In this document: piece after piece, positions 24,541 through 35,894 of the stretch | Position numbering within the stretch: position 1 is the first letter of the stretch | Layout of the letters: every line of letters begins with the position of its first letter | Assembly (NCBI GenBank): GCA_022432975.1 | Contig: CM039516.1 | Location: 36,421,599 to 36,485,598, forward strand | Length of the DNA: 64,000 nt | Direction of reading: 5' to 3' | DNA from: Begonia masoniana | Lineage: Eukaryota; Streptophyta; Magnoliopsida; Cucurbitales; Begoniaceae | Notes under the pieces: generated by a model | Told to the model about the DNA's origin: nothing | Database searches by the model: none | Seen by the model: only the letters and a program-made list of their open reading frames with translations | Program-made: the position numbers and the translations under genes

Positions 24541-24552
24541 GCTCTAATACCA
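24541..24552 (-). promoter_or_regulatory. Primer binding site of the gag-only element
   Basis: Minus strand TGGTATTAGAGC, one base different from the initiator tRNA-Met match seen in the nested element, three bases from the LTR edge at 24556. Confidence 0.82.
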
Positions 24553-24985
24553 TCTTGTAACGCCCCTCAACCCACCCCTTGCTAACCCGTACCACGTTTA
24601 AAACGAAGTTTAAAATAATTTTTGATAAAATTTTGACTCTATTTTTGGGTTTTTCGAACCCTCAAAAATGCTTGAAAAACGTGCATAAAATACGTTTAAA
24701 ATGCGTCAAAAAAGGTCGGGCTAAAACATATTTGAAAAAGACAAATTTTGAAAAGAACACAAAATGGCCTACCATATTCACAAGACTTTTAAACCACTAT
24801 TATTTACACAAATAAACTCCAAACAAAACTACCTATACAAAATCGAAATACTGATCCCACCCATCTCCCCGAACACCATGGTCGAGGTGCCCCGACTACT
24901 ACCTGAACTAGCATGCCCCGAGCGTCACCGACTGCTCCCTAGTCCTGGGCTCCGTCAACTGGCTCACCTGAAATCATGTCGTCAC

Positions 24986-25893
24986 CTACACCATAGAACA
25001 CAAAACGTAAGCCTAATGCTTAGTAAGTAGGGAATAATGCATGTCAACGTACACAATGTACACTCAATCCTAATACATGCAGTTTCTACTCGCTCTGTTG
25101 TTCTCGTTCCGCTCGTTCTGTTGATCTATCATAGAATCCCTCTCTCACAAGTCATACCCTAACACCTTAACGCAACTGGACAACTCCCATGGAGTCCCTT
25201 GCAGGTGCCACCCTAACGCGACTGGACAACTCCCATGAAGTCCCTCGCAGGTGTTCATCTCCCCTCGAGTCCCTCGCAAGTGCCACCCTAACTCGACTGG
25301 GCGACTCCCATGGAGTCCCTCGTGAGTGTCACCCTAACGCAACGGGGCGACTCCAACATAATTCCTCGCAGGTGTCCAACCTAACGCGACTGGGTGACTC
25401 TAATAGAGTCCCTCGTGGTTGTCACCCTAACGCGACTGGGCGACTCCAACATAGTCCCTCGCAGGTGTCCAACCTAACGCGACTGGGTGACTCCTATAGA
25501 GTCTCTCGCGGTTGTCACCCTAACGCGACTTGGCGACTCCAACATAGTCCCTCGCAGGTGTCAAACCTAACGCGACTGGGCGACTCCACTAACACCACGC
25601 CCCAGATGCCACCCTAACGCGACTGGGCGACTCTCCTCGAGTCTCTCACGGGTGCCACCTTAACGCGACCCCACAAAACCATATTGCCACATTGCCTTTC
25701 TACTTATCAGTTTCCGTTTCATACTCACCATTCGAAACCATGCTCAAAACTTGTATTTTCGTAATTCAAAACCATGATGCATGTCACACAATTGCTTAAG
25801 CACAAAATAAAACAAATAATCAAACAAACAACAATTCCCTACCGTTCCATGGTGTAGGCTCGAAGGCAATAAACAACCAACCACTACTTACCT
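24986..25893 (-). other. Intron-like LTR module (5' LTR of the gag-only element)
   Basis: Same order as in the partner LTR; the array between the boxes is about one unit longer than at 10670-11135. Confidence 0.5.
25160..25670 (-). repeat. ~47-bp tandem array in LTR (partner copy)
   Basis: About eleven units with 'CTAACGCGACTGGGCGACTC'. Unit number differs from the partner LTR, so the array changed after insertion. Confidence 0.88.
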
Positions 25894-27530
25894 GGATACT
25901 CCATACGTCTAGTAGTCCCTCACTCCGAGTACACCAATAACTCGCTCGTTAACCTAACAGATAAATAGGAACAATTACCTAAATGTCATCAAAGAACTTC
26001 TAAGAAAATATCTACTCTAATTCTAGCAATAAACCAAACTAACACTTATATTTTAAACCAAAATCCAAGTGGTTTTAAACACAACATAACCCATTAAATT
26101 CTTCCTTTGCTAAAACTTCAAATTATAACGTAATGCATTAAACAAACTTTAAAAATCCATAACTAATTCTATACATATCGAAACGCTTCGATTCCAAAGC
26201 TCATAGATTCACTAAAGTGTCTATTTTGAATCCATTAAAAAAAATTTGCAAGATAAAATAAGGAAGAGGTTCAGAAAACACCAAAACCGAAACCTGCCTA
26301 AATTTTCCTTCAAAGATTTTGATCAAACTTTGAAAAATTATAATTTAATCTATACTTATCCAAATTTAATAATTCCAACGGCTATGGACTCCTTTAAGAG
26401 TCTATTATAACATTCTAAGGTCAATTTATCAATAAAAACCCTCCACGGAATCAGAATTACCAAAAGCCAAAACTACTCCAGGAATTTTCCAGTTTTATAT
26501 ACAATAGATTCAAAATTCCATAATAAATCGTATAGGTGTCCAAATTCAATGATTTAAAATGCTATGAAAACCTTAGAGTGTCTAGTTTCTAATAGTCAAA
26601 ACCATTTTTCAAACCAACAAAATTTGTTCAACAAAATATGACCAAAACAGAACCTGCCCTGTTTCAAATTCTAACTTTAAATTTCCATCATTTTTTTTAA
26701 GCATTTGTTTATAATATTATGTTTTTCCTCCATTTCATTCCAAACAACCATAAAATAAATTTCTAACGTTAAATATGCTATGAAACAGACAAGAGAAGGC
26801 TAAGTTTCGGATACCATACATAAGTTTCAACAAACATCAACCAACGTAACCAATTCATCAAAGACCCAACACTCATCAAACAAGCTTGCATCAATAAAGC
26901 CTAGAACCATTTTTACTTTAAGAGCTTGTGGAAAAGTGGGCGGTCATCGTGGGAAGGGTTTTCAGAAAGGAGAAATAAGCTGCGTGGAGAAGAAGCTGGA
27001 TGGTTTTTCTTCCTAAATTTCTACTTTTTACCTACCTCCTCCAATTCTAACTATTTTAATTAGATTACAACCAACCAAGTTACTTTCCTTTACTTTTGTA
27101 ATAAACATTTTATCTTCCACGTTAATACCACCCTTACACATTCACTTTTTAACTTTTGACTTTTCATCCCTAACTTTCCACCTTTATCTCTCACCACTTT
27201 TCTTCTTTTAAAATTTCACCTACTAACTTCACTATTTTATAACTTTAACCTCACCTCTTTCTCTACCCCATGCCAACGTGAAAGCCTCCCAATTTCCTTT
27301 ATTTTTTTATATTTATTTATTCCATTTCTATTTAGTTTAACATTTAATTCACTTTTACATAAGATTCCACTTACCAAAATTTCTCACAACACCACTCTTA
27401 GGGTTTCTCATAAATTTTCCAAAATTATATTCTCTAACTCTTATAATCCTAGAATCAGCGTTAAACTCTCATAACATAAAATAATCAAAAGCAATGCACG
27501 TTATTGAAAATTCTCGGGTGTTACATATAA

Positions 27531-28780
27531 ACACGCGACATCAAATCTCAAATTAGAATACGAAAGATTCCAGAGGAAAAAAGTTAAGAACTTGAACCCT
27601 AACCGACAAGGGATATTGTTAAAACCCTAATTATATACAAGGACGGACCATAGGGATCCTATATCGAACTTAGGAACCCAACCAAAAGGGCACGATGATC
27701 AATCATGAACTCTGCCAGGGTGATAAGAATACCTAGAAAAAAAAACTGTGCGATCGACACCATAAACCAAGGGTTGACACTCAAAACACTCAATTTGGCT
27801 TAGCGCTCGACACTTAACCTAAGTGCTCGACACTTTTAAGCTCTCAGGTCAAACAGCCTACCAGTCGACCCTTCCCTTTAACGGTCAACACTTACACACT
27901 CTGTCTCCAATGCAGGTTTGAAATGTTGACCAGCTATCTACAACGGTCGACACTTGTGCGAATATCAACTAAGGCAAGTTGCAAAAATCGCTCTCCCTCG
28001 CCGTTTTTCACAACTTACCTACAACTCAAATACACTATAACTATTTGAGTCTCCAAACTTTAACCTAATCCAACCAAAAACCCTAACTTTGAACGTAAAA
28101 TTAGTGGAGAAAAATGACTTACCCATGACAAACCTTTATGAAACAAGGAGATCGAGACACCAGAAACACAATCCAAGCGGCGAAGTTCTCCCTTCGCGTG
28201 TCTTTCCCTCGGCCCTCTCTCTCCCTTCGCCCTCCTCTCTTGGCTGCTTATACCAATAGGGAAGGAAGGCTTCCATTCTTTCTTTTTTATAAAAAACTAA
28301 TATTAAGTAAAAATTTATTTAATATATAAAAATATAATATAATTTATTACATTTTATATTAAATAAACCATTGAATACCGACAAACTAAAATTTCCAACA
28401 TAACTCCTCAATCTAAAATACTTGAACCTAATCGAGGAAAGCTTCAAACTTTAAACTAAAATAAACTCAAGACAAATTTGATTTACTTAATAAAATCATA
28501 CTCGAACTCATAGAAAATTCTTGAAATTCACTAAAAGTACAAACACTCTATGGATTTCTTTCTAACAAACTCTAACGACATAACACCTATTTATCTAAAG
28601 CAAAATATCGGTACCTCACTACTCGGGACATGAAAATAGAGAGTTTGATCGATTTGACCGATAAGCTACAGTGGCGAAATACCAAAGAAACAAGAAAACT
28701 CGAGTCAACATGAAACAAGTTGACCTCAAATAATGCAAAAAATTTACTTACGAAAATAAAGAGTAGAAAAATATCAAATA
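27531..28780 (-). mobile_element. Rest of the old minus-strand LTR-like sequence
   Basis: No gene. On the minus strand there is a TATA-rich block near 28320-28370, a GA-rich leader (about 28260 to 28140) and a GGGTAAGTC donor-like site near 28120, so this is probably the promoter half of the LTR begun at 8499-10044. Repeated '(G)TCGACACTT' words fill 27740-27960. The start of the LTR was not located. Confidence 0.5.
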
Positions 28781-29705
28781 TATAATAGAGGTTTGAAGTG
28801 TCGACACTTCAAGGGAAGTGTTCGACCCACGAATTTTAATTTTTTTGAAAGGTGTCGACCGCTTGGTGGAAGGGTCAACTGCTAGTGTATTTTTGGTTAA
28901 GAGTTGAGAGGTATGAAGTGTCGACTGTGTAAAAACTGGTATTTTTAAGATACTTCAATTGCACATGTTAATTTTTTGCGTTGTTGACGGTCAACATATC
29001 ATGGATTGACTCATTTTGTTGTGTTGTCGCCATATTGAATTTTTCGTTTAAGTTAGTCACATCGATAATTTGGGAAATTACTGCATGGTTAAATTAGAAG
29101 AAATTAATAACTAGGTTAGTTTGAATAAATTTTTGTGTGAAATTTGAAGTTTGTTCGGAGTATTAAAGAGTGAAGTTTGAATGATTTTTATTTAATATAA
29201 ATTAAATTTATATTAAATGAATTAATGAAAAAATGAAATAAAGAGAATATTGTTATTAAAAGGTAAAAATCCTATATTTGTTCCTTACTTGGCCACCGCG
29301 AGAGAGAGAGAGGGAGAAGAGAGTAGATTTCTATTTGTCAAAATCATAGTGATCAAAGGCTGGAATCACTTTCTAGGAACAATGAGCAACAACTTTCGTA
29401 AAGGAACTTCAAAGGTAAGTCGCTAGAACTTCTTATTTTCATAGTTAAAGTTTGAGTTTATTTTGCTTCGGATTCAAGCTTGGAAACTTGAATCAGTTGG
29501 TTATTTGTTAGTTATTTAAGTAGGTTTGGGTTTTATGTTAGTTGTTTGATTGATTAAAGGTGGAAACGAGAGAAATGACGGGACTTCTACAGTGGAGTCC
29601 CGTAGCGCATATTTGAGTTCTGCAGTGCAAAGTAGACTTCTGCTGCTTGACCTGCAGAGCCTCACAGGTTAATCCCTCCGGAGTCCTGCGAGTTGACCTG
29701 TGGAG
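28781..29705 (+). mobile_element. 5' part of an old plus-strand LTR-like sequence
   Basis: No gene. GTCGAC-type words occur at 28797-28940, an AT-rich TATA region near 29205-29225, a GA-rich leader at 29297-29325 and an AAAGGTAAGTC donor-like site at 29412. From 29580 come CTGCAG and TTGACC words. After removing nested insertions it continues at 37130-37312, 39748-40007 and 46123-47161, about 2.4 kb in total, a typical LTR length here. Its left end was not identified, and the GTCGAC part may belong to a different element. Confidence 0.45.
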
Positions 29706-29909
29706 TGTGATGACCCAGATGTGTACGTATGAGTATGACTGCGAGGCAAACCTCGGGTTGTGGGATGGATCCCGGACTCGAGTATAGGCGAATCCTGGAT
29801 CGTAGAGAGGGGGTCGTCACAATCCTACATCGCTTGGGGAAGTATGTGAAAATGAAACATAAGTAAGAAAACCCTCCTAAGATAGTAAGACGCGTTTTGA
29901 AGCACAATT

Positions 29910-29993
29910 GGCAACGGATCCCATAAGAACTCCGAAGTTAAAAGTGCTTCGGTGAGAGTAGTACCAGGTTGGGTGACCGACTGGAAAGTCCTC
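29910..29993 (+). ncRNA. 5S rRNA-like segment in Cassandra 5' LTR
   Basis: The text 'CGGATCCCATAAGAACTCCG', then 'GAGAGTAGTACCAGG' and 'TGGGTGACC', matches the plant 5S rRNA body, including the internal Pol III control region. It lacks the 5S 5' end and carries several changes, so it is a domesticated relic and not a ribosomal gene. Confidence 0.9.
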
Positions 29994-30082
29994 TTCAAAC
30001 AAAGTCGTGAGGGGAGGATATTGGGCCACGGCCCAATCCACAGAGAAAACAATATCTTACTAGGAAAATGAGTCATTACAAA

Positions 30083-30095
30083 TGGTATCAGAGCC
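30083..30095 (+). promoter_or_regulatory. Primer binding site of Cassandra
   Basis: TGGTATCAGAGCC, matching initiator tRNA-Met, two bases after the LTR end. Confidence 0.92.
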
Positions 30096-30360
30096 TGTAC
30101 CCAACCGAAAATGTGGGTGGCCAACTAGGATGTTGGGCCCCCGAGGACGGATGATTGTGATGACCCGAATGTGTACATATGAGTATGATTGCAAGGCAAA
30201 CCTTGGGTGTCAGGGTGGATCCCGGACTTGAGTATATGCGAATCCTGAGTAGTAGAGAGGGGGTCGTCACAATCTCACATCACTTGGGAAAGTATGTGGA
30301 AATGAAACATATGTAAGGAAACCCTACCAAGATAGTAAGACGCGTTTTGGAACACAATTG

Positions 30361-30443
30361 GCAACGGATCACATAAGAACTCTGAAGTTAAAAGTACTTC
30401 GGTGAGAGTAGTACCAGGTTGGGTGACCAACTGGGAAGTCCTT
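30361..30443 (+). ncRNA. 5S rRNA-like segment in Cassandra 3' LTR
   Basis: Second copy of the 5S-like segment, with a few substitutions relative to 29910-29993 (for example CGGATCACAT). The Pol III box-C-like text GTACCAGGTTGGGTGACC is unchanged. Confidence 0.9.
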
Positions 30444-30505
30444 GCCAAACAAAGCCGTGAAGGGAGGATATTGGGCCACGGCCCAATCCTAGAGCGGACA
30501 ATATC

Positions 30506-31706
30506 TGATGTGCCCCGGGGTCCGTGACCCAATTCAAGTCAAGATACGTTTTCTATCCATCTTTATGGCCTAATTTGTTTGCTAATTTTGTAGGTGACAA
30601 CCCATTGATTTAAAGGGGGAATTTGTCTTCCCTTAGACAAATTCATGTTTGAAGTTTTCTTTGTTTAAATTTTAGGAAACTTTAAATTTGTTTAAAACTC
30701 GTTAATTGACAAACTTTAGCCTTTTAGAATGTGTATTTTTGTAATAGTCTTCAAAGGAAGGTGAACCAAGAGCTAAACCGGCTGAACCAAGGAGATCAAA
30801 GTCTGAACCAGATGAACCAAGGCCAAAAGGTAGCTGAACCAAAGTGCAAAGAGGTGAATCGGCCTGGAGAAGCATTGCCAGCGAACCGGACCGCTGCCTG
30901 CGTGCAGAAATTGCCCAACGGCTATAATTCTAGCCGTTGTCCAGCGAGTCGTCTGAAGCTTCTCCTCCTTCGTCTTCGCCATTTTCTTCTCCTGTATTTA
31001 AGCTCCATTATAGCTCTGTAATTTGGTTAGCTAGTAATGCAAATTTTTGGAAACCAAAAGGTTGTCTTTGTGTTTGTCGGAGTTCCTCCGCGAAGAGAGA
31101 AAACTTCTCTCGGCCTCGCCGGCGCCCAGCGCTTGAAGGCTTGGCCAGCACTCTCCGAGTTCACGGTTGCTCGGAGGCGTCTGAGTCGTCTTCTGTCAGC
31201 TCCCACACGAGCTCGACTGAAGGAAGGCGGCGAAACCGAAGTGCCCGTCGCTGTGAATCCGTCGCTGGCAACGGCGAATTTCTCACCCAAAGCTTCGATA
31301 GCTTCTGGGCCAGCTAAGGGTCATCGACCCACCTCCCATCGCCCTCTTCTGAGGACGAAGCAACGCCTTGCAGGGCTGTTCCAGCCGCTGGAGCGCTTCC
31401 CCGTCCTTCGGCGAAGCTCTGTTCCGAATGGTGCCGAGAGCCACCTTTGGCCGGCGATGGTTCCCTCATCGCTCCGCCACCTCCACAACACTTCTCTCAA
31501 TCCCACGCAGCTCTCTGAGGAGTTGGTCGACGTGCCCACCTCTCGGTAACCATCTTTCATCCCTCGTCTCCCCTGCCCTGTTTTCTCTGTATTTTTCCAG
31601 CATTTTAGCGTCTGTTTTGGGGTGTTCTTGAGCACCGATCGTTGTTTCTATTTTGTTGTCTTCCGCATGCGTTTATTCACCCCAATTGCAGGCCCGAAGC
31701 CTATCA
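30506..31706 (+). mobile_element. 5' LTR of the LARD-type element
   Basis: The first ~230 bp are AT-rich. Then comes a run of 'GAACC' words (30770-30850), a TATTTAAG box near 31000 and a GC-rich leader (31080-31550). The open frame of 170 codons in the leader has no recognisable domain and is treated as chance. Confidence 0.92.
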
Positions 31707-31708
31707 AG

Positions 31709-31721
31709 TGGTATCAGAGCC
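31709..31721 (+). promoter_or_regulatory. Primer binding site of the LARD-type element
   Basis: TGGTATCAGAGCC, two bases after the LTR; initiator tRNA-Met type. Confidence 0.92.
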
Positions 31722-34700
31722 TAGTGCTCTTCATATTCTGTCATTTTCTCTGTTCGTGTCTTGTGTTCTGTTTTGTTTCTTTGTTTTGTTTTCTGTCAGC
31801 ATGCATATCTTATTTAGTTTGATGTTTAGATTGTTTTAGTTCAAGCATGTGTATCTCTGTTGTTATTTTCTGTTTTGATGAGTATTGTTCTGTTTTTGTT
31901 TCCTCTGGTTCTGTGTTTCTGCTTTGATTCTGCTGAGCATTTTTCTGTTTGTTCTTCTCTGCGGTAGTGTTGTTTTGTTCAGTGTCCAAGCACACTTAGT
32001 GCTCTGTTAAGAGAAGCAATCGGCTTGCTTCTGTGTTTGTTTTTTTCCAAACCGATTTTTCTTGGTGTTTTCTATTTTGAAGCATGTTCTGTATTTCTGT
32101 TCGAGAACTTAACATGTAATTTGTTTGGTTGTTGTGTTCTTTCATTATGTGTTGTTCAGCATGTGTTAACTAGTTTGTTAGTTTAGTGTCCTGTCTCTGT
32201 TTCATATCCAGAATATCAGTTACTGCTTGAGTCTGTTCCAAACTATTTTCTCTGTTCTGTTTGTTGAGAATGCTACAACATCTTTTTGCTGCATTGTTAA
32301 AAGTCATTCACCGAGGATTCTGCTGAGTTTCAATTGCAAAATTTGACAGCATGACTAGTTAAATTATCAATCCATTTTGTTGTTAAATTGTTCTATCTTT
32401 CTGGTTTTCTGCGCATACTCATGAATCGATAGAAATTTTGTTTCAAACCTGGTTTATTTGCTGATTTTCTATGGTGCTATGACCTGCTTGGATCCTGTTT
32501 AACATTGTCAATAACTCTGATTCAGCTCACTAAATTTTATGGCTGAAAATCCAATAACAACTTGCTTGCTGTTTCTAATGGTTGATAATCAACATTTTTC
32601 TGGATTCTTTGTAGATTTTTCTGCTGTGTTTGCATACCCAAATATCCAGCATGCTTATTATCTTTTAGAGTTTGAACCTAAGAGTTTATTATCTTGAATC
32701 ATACACATATCTTGCTGTTTGATGATGATCATTAATAAGTTATTTGTGAGTAAATGCACCATCATATATATTAACTCCTAATTATTAAAATCTCTTGTGA
32801 AATGTTGAGCATGAATTGGAAATGGTTAAAGATTAATGTGATGTCTGTTTAGTTTAAACTGAAATTATTTTCCTTTGCTGTTTCTTTGTGCTTATTTTGT
32901 GCTGTTCTGTTTAAAAAAAAAAAAAAAAAATCTGCAAATTTGTCTTGTTCTGGTTTGCTGTTTCCAGCAGCTTTGGAGTTTGTTTTGCTGAGGTTTTTGC
33001 AGCAACATTGCTGCTCTTTTAGAGTCAATCACCAAGGATAATTGCTGAACTTTAATGCCACATATTTGATAGCATATGTATTGAATTGGTGATAGTTTTT
33101 GTCTAGTTTTTAGGCTATGTTTGTTTATGTTTTAAACATTTTCTCCTCTGTTTTCTTGCTGTTTTTATTGTTCTTCTTATCTTGTTTAGGAGCATGTTTA
33201 GGTGTTTTGTTTGTTGTTTAAATTGCTAAGAGGTTTTGCATTTGAACCTTGCATTATTGTTTAGTTCTAGGTTGCTATTTTTGCATATCTTAGTCTCTGT
33301 TTGTGTGTGTTTTTTTTTCGTAACATTTGTTGTGCAGTTTTTGTACCCACTTTCCAAGGCAAAAGGCCTCCTTAATTGGCAATTTTGGAGTTGTTCATTG
33401 CTTTGCTTAAAGGTAAGTTCCTGTCCACTTTTAGTTTAAGTCTGTTGGGAGACTCTTCGGAACTGTTGACCGAGAGCAAATTCTGTTTAGTTTTATTTTC
33501 TGTGTGGAGACTCTTCGGAACTGTTGACCGAGAGCAACTTGTGTTTTATGTTTGTCTGTGTCTGAACTTGTTTCTTTGGATTACATTGTTATGATAATTA
33601 CCTGATATGATTTTTCCATATTAACCTCATGTTACTGATTAGATAGCATGAATTAACCATGGTCCGTATCTGTTTAATTTCACAATGTTTTCTTGAAAAG
33701 CATGTTCTTTTGTTTGTGTTTGCATTTGCATTTGCTGTTTATTTGGATATCATTACTGTGAAATTATTTGATATGACTTTACCATTTTAACCTCATGTTT
33801 CTGGTAAGCAAGCATGAACTAACCATGGCCCATATCTGTTTAATTTCGGGATGTTATTCTTGAATAAAAGCATGTTCTAATGTTGTGTTTTGAGTCATAA
33901 TTTTGATTTCGTTTAGGTGAATGTTTATAGATATTTGTTTCTGTTTTTATAACCATGTTTCGTTGTTTAGGTTGTGTTGGCAAAATTAATTTACATAGAG
34001 AATGGATTTGAAAATGAATGCTAAAATTGAGTTCTCATGTTAGTTTATATTTGCTGAAATTATTGTGTTGTTTTGGTGTTTTCCAAATGTGTTTTAGTAT
34101 GTGTTTTGTTTTGTTTAATCTTTTTACATGTTCCATGTTTAGGAGAGTTTGATGTGCGAATTTGTTGTCTAAATTGGCATTGTTTTGTTTAGACTTTTCT
34201 AGGATGTTTAGATTAAAATTCTGGTTTAGAAATTTTTTGGTTTTTCTAGTTTTTGTTCCTACTTTGGACTTGCATAATTCTATGCTCGCTTTGAATTTGG
34301 ATTTGAAATTTTTACAGCATGTTCATTATATTATGGACTAACCTCTGTTAAAATTTCAGGTTATTGGGAGTTGAATTGAGCTAGTTTCTGTTTAGGAATC
34401 TAGGTTGTTTAGAAGCTGTTTTTCTGATTTTTCTGTTTTTTGTTCCAACTTTGGACTTGCATAATTCCTTGCTCATAATGAATTTGAACCTGAAATTTTG
34501 ATAGCATGTTACTCATAATGTTAATCCTCTGTTAAAATTTCATGTTAATTAGATGAGAATTGTGTAAATTTTTTGTTTAGTACATTTTAGGTTGTTTTTA
34601 TTGAAATTTTCTGTTTGGTGTTTTTCCAAATTGATTTGGCATGTGTTTTTAACTTGTATGTCTAATTGTGTTTAGTGTCAAGTCTTTGAGTCCTTGATGT

Positions 34701-35884
34701 TAAGTTAAATTTAGAATGAAAAGCATGAACTAAATTGCATGTTAAATAGAGCTTGGCAAATTCTATTTCACCATGTTTTATAATTCTGTTTAAACTCTTG
34801 TTGATTGCATCAAGTTGAGTGATTTTTGTTTGTTTAGGGCTATGTCCGACCTTTTAACAAGAGCATGTCATATACTATCTTGTTAGTCACTTAGGATTCA
34901 CTTGTACGTCGAGTGATCTGTGTTTGTGGCCAAGAGCTTTCCTCTGTGGGCCGTTGGTATTGTCCGAGGTTCACCGCTGGCCATTGGGCCCGACAGATCG
35001 CCGTGTGAGGCAGTCGCCTATAAAGGGTGTGGGATAGTGTGACGATTTCCACAAAAGTTCTAGAGGGTTGCCTAGACCCAATAGCTTATCATTGATATTA
35101 GTTGCAAGTTTATTTTCTTTGATTAACTTGCTTGATTTGTTGTGTTATTTGATTAAATGTTTAGGACCTATTTTAGATCTAGTCTTGTGCGTTATGTTTT
35201 GTGTTTGTTTTTGTTATTTGTGTTTTTTGTCTTGTTGTGAATGTTTGTCGTAGGAATTCTTGGCTTCCTAGTCCATTCAAGACCACCGACCAAGGTTTGA
35301 ATCATCTAACCTTTTGATTTCTTGGATTTAAGTATTTGTTAGATGGAATTTTTTTTAAAGAAATTGATGATGCTTATTTTAGAGAACTTGTTTAATGATT
35401 TATTTGTTTGATCAAATTTGACATCCATATTTTGAATTGTGATTAAGGGTAGAGTCCTATGCTAGGCTTGAAATTTTTATGATGAATTTTATTTGAGCTT
35501 TAGTGACTTGCCTAGTTCGCTTGAATTGTGAAATATCCTTAGTTCTTACGCATTGGATCGAAAAGATTGATTATTTCTTTGCGTTTATTTTGAATTGCTT
35601 GAAATAGCATGGAAAATTGAATTTGTTCATAATTTGCTTGAAAATTATAGAAATGAACAATTCAAATTTTTGGACTTTACTTGAAGCATTGTGTTGGATA
35701 TTAAGATTTCTACTACATGCCATAATGCTTGTTTTATTTCCATTGTTATTATTTGTGGGTCAAGAAAGGACCTTGGTTTAAAAGGGCGACCAAATTGTTT
35801 GGACCCACTTGAGCGTTTGAACGGTAGGGTGTCACACGTAGCATGAGCAAAGTTTTAAGATTTGAGGTCAAATCTTCAAATAAC
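31722..35884 (+). other. Non-coding interior of the LARD-type element
   Basis: About 4.2 kb of T-rich DNA (many TGTTT/TTCTG words), with an A18 run near 32911 and no domain in any frame. It has internal duplications: 'GAGACTCTTCGGAACTGTTG' at about 33450 and 33508, and a ~100-bp segment near 33600-33710 repeated near 33763-33880. A GC-richer block (34830-35060) stands out and could hold a structured RNA signal. Confidence 0.8.
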
Positions 35885-35894
35885 ATGGAGAGGA

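Larger units (their letters stand above)
10045..27525 (-). mobile_element. Gag-only (TR-GAG-like) gypsy element, split by a nested element
   Basis: Both ends are clear: LTRs at 10045-12979 and 24556-27525 and a perfect 5-bp TSD TATAA (10040-10044 and 27526-27530). Orientation is minus, with a PBS at 24541-24552 and a polypurine tract at 12980-12993. Outside the nested element (13890-23048) the internal region is only about 2.4 kb and encodes gag with zinc knuckles, followed by non-coding DNA. No protease, RT or integrase is present. Whether pol was deleted or the family is normally gag-only cannot be decided from one copy. Confidence 0.92.
24556..27525 (-). mobile_element. 5' LTR of the gag-only element
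   Basis: Plus-strand TGTAACGCCCCTC...CTCGGGTGTTACA, 2,970 bp, followed by TSD TATAA. Includes the ~47-bp array (25160-25670) and the donor/acceptor boxes (rc donor 25886-25895; acceptor near 24986). Confidence 0.93.

Noticed and set aside
29910..29993. Functional 5S rRNA gene
   Set aside because: Only part of the 5S sequence is present, it carries substitutions, and it lies inside Cassandra LTRs with PBS and TSD.
30083..30095. tRNA-Met gene fragment
   Set aside because: The 13-bp match is the primer binding site of an LTR element, as are those at 31709, 20794 and 24541.
31037..31549. 170-codon open frame in the LARD LTR (also at 36426)
   Set aside because: It has no recognisable domain, and overlapping frames of similar length occur on both strands in this GC-rich leader. 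Its conservation between the two LTRs only reflects their recent common origin.
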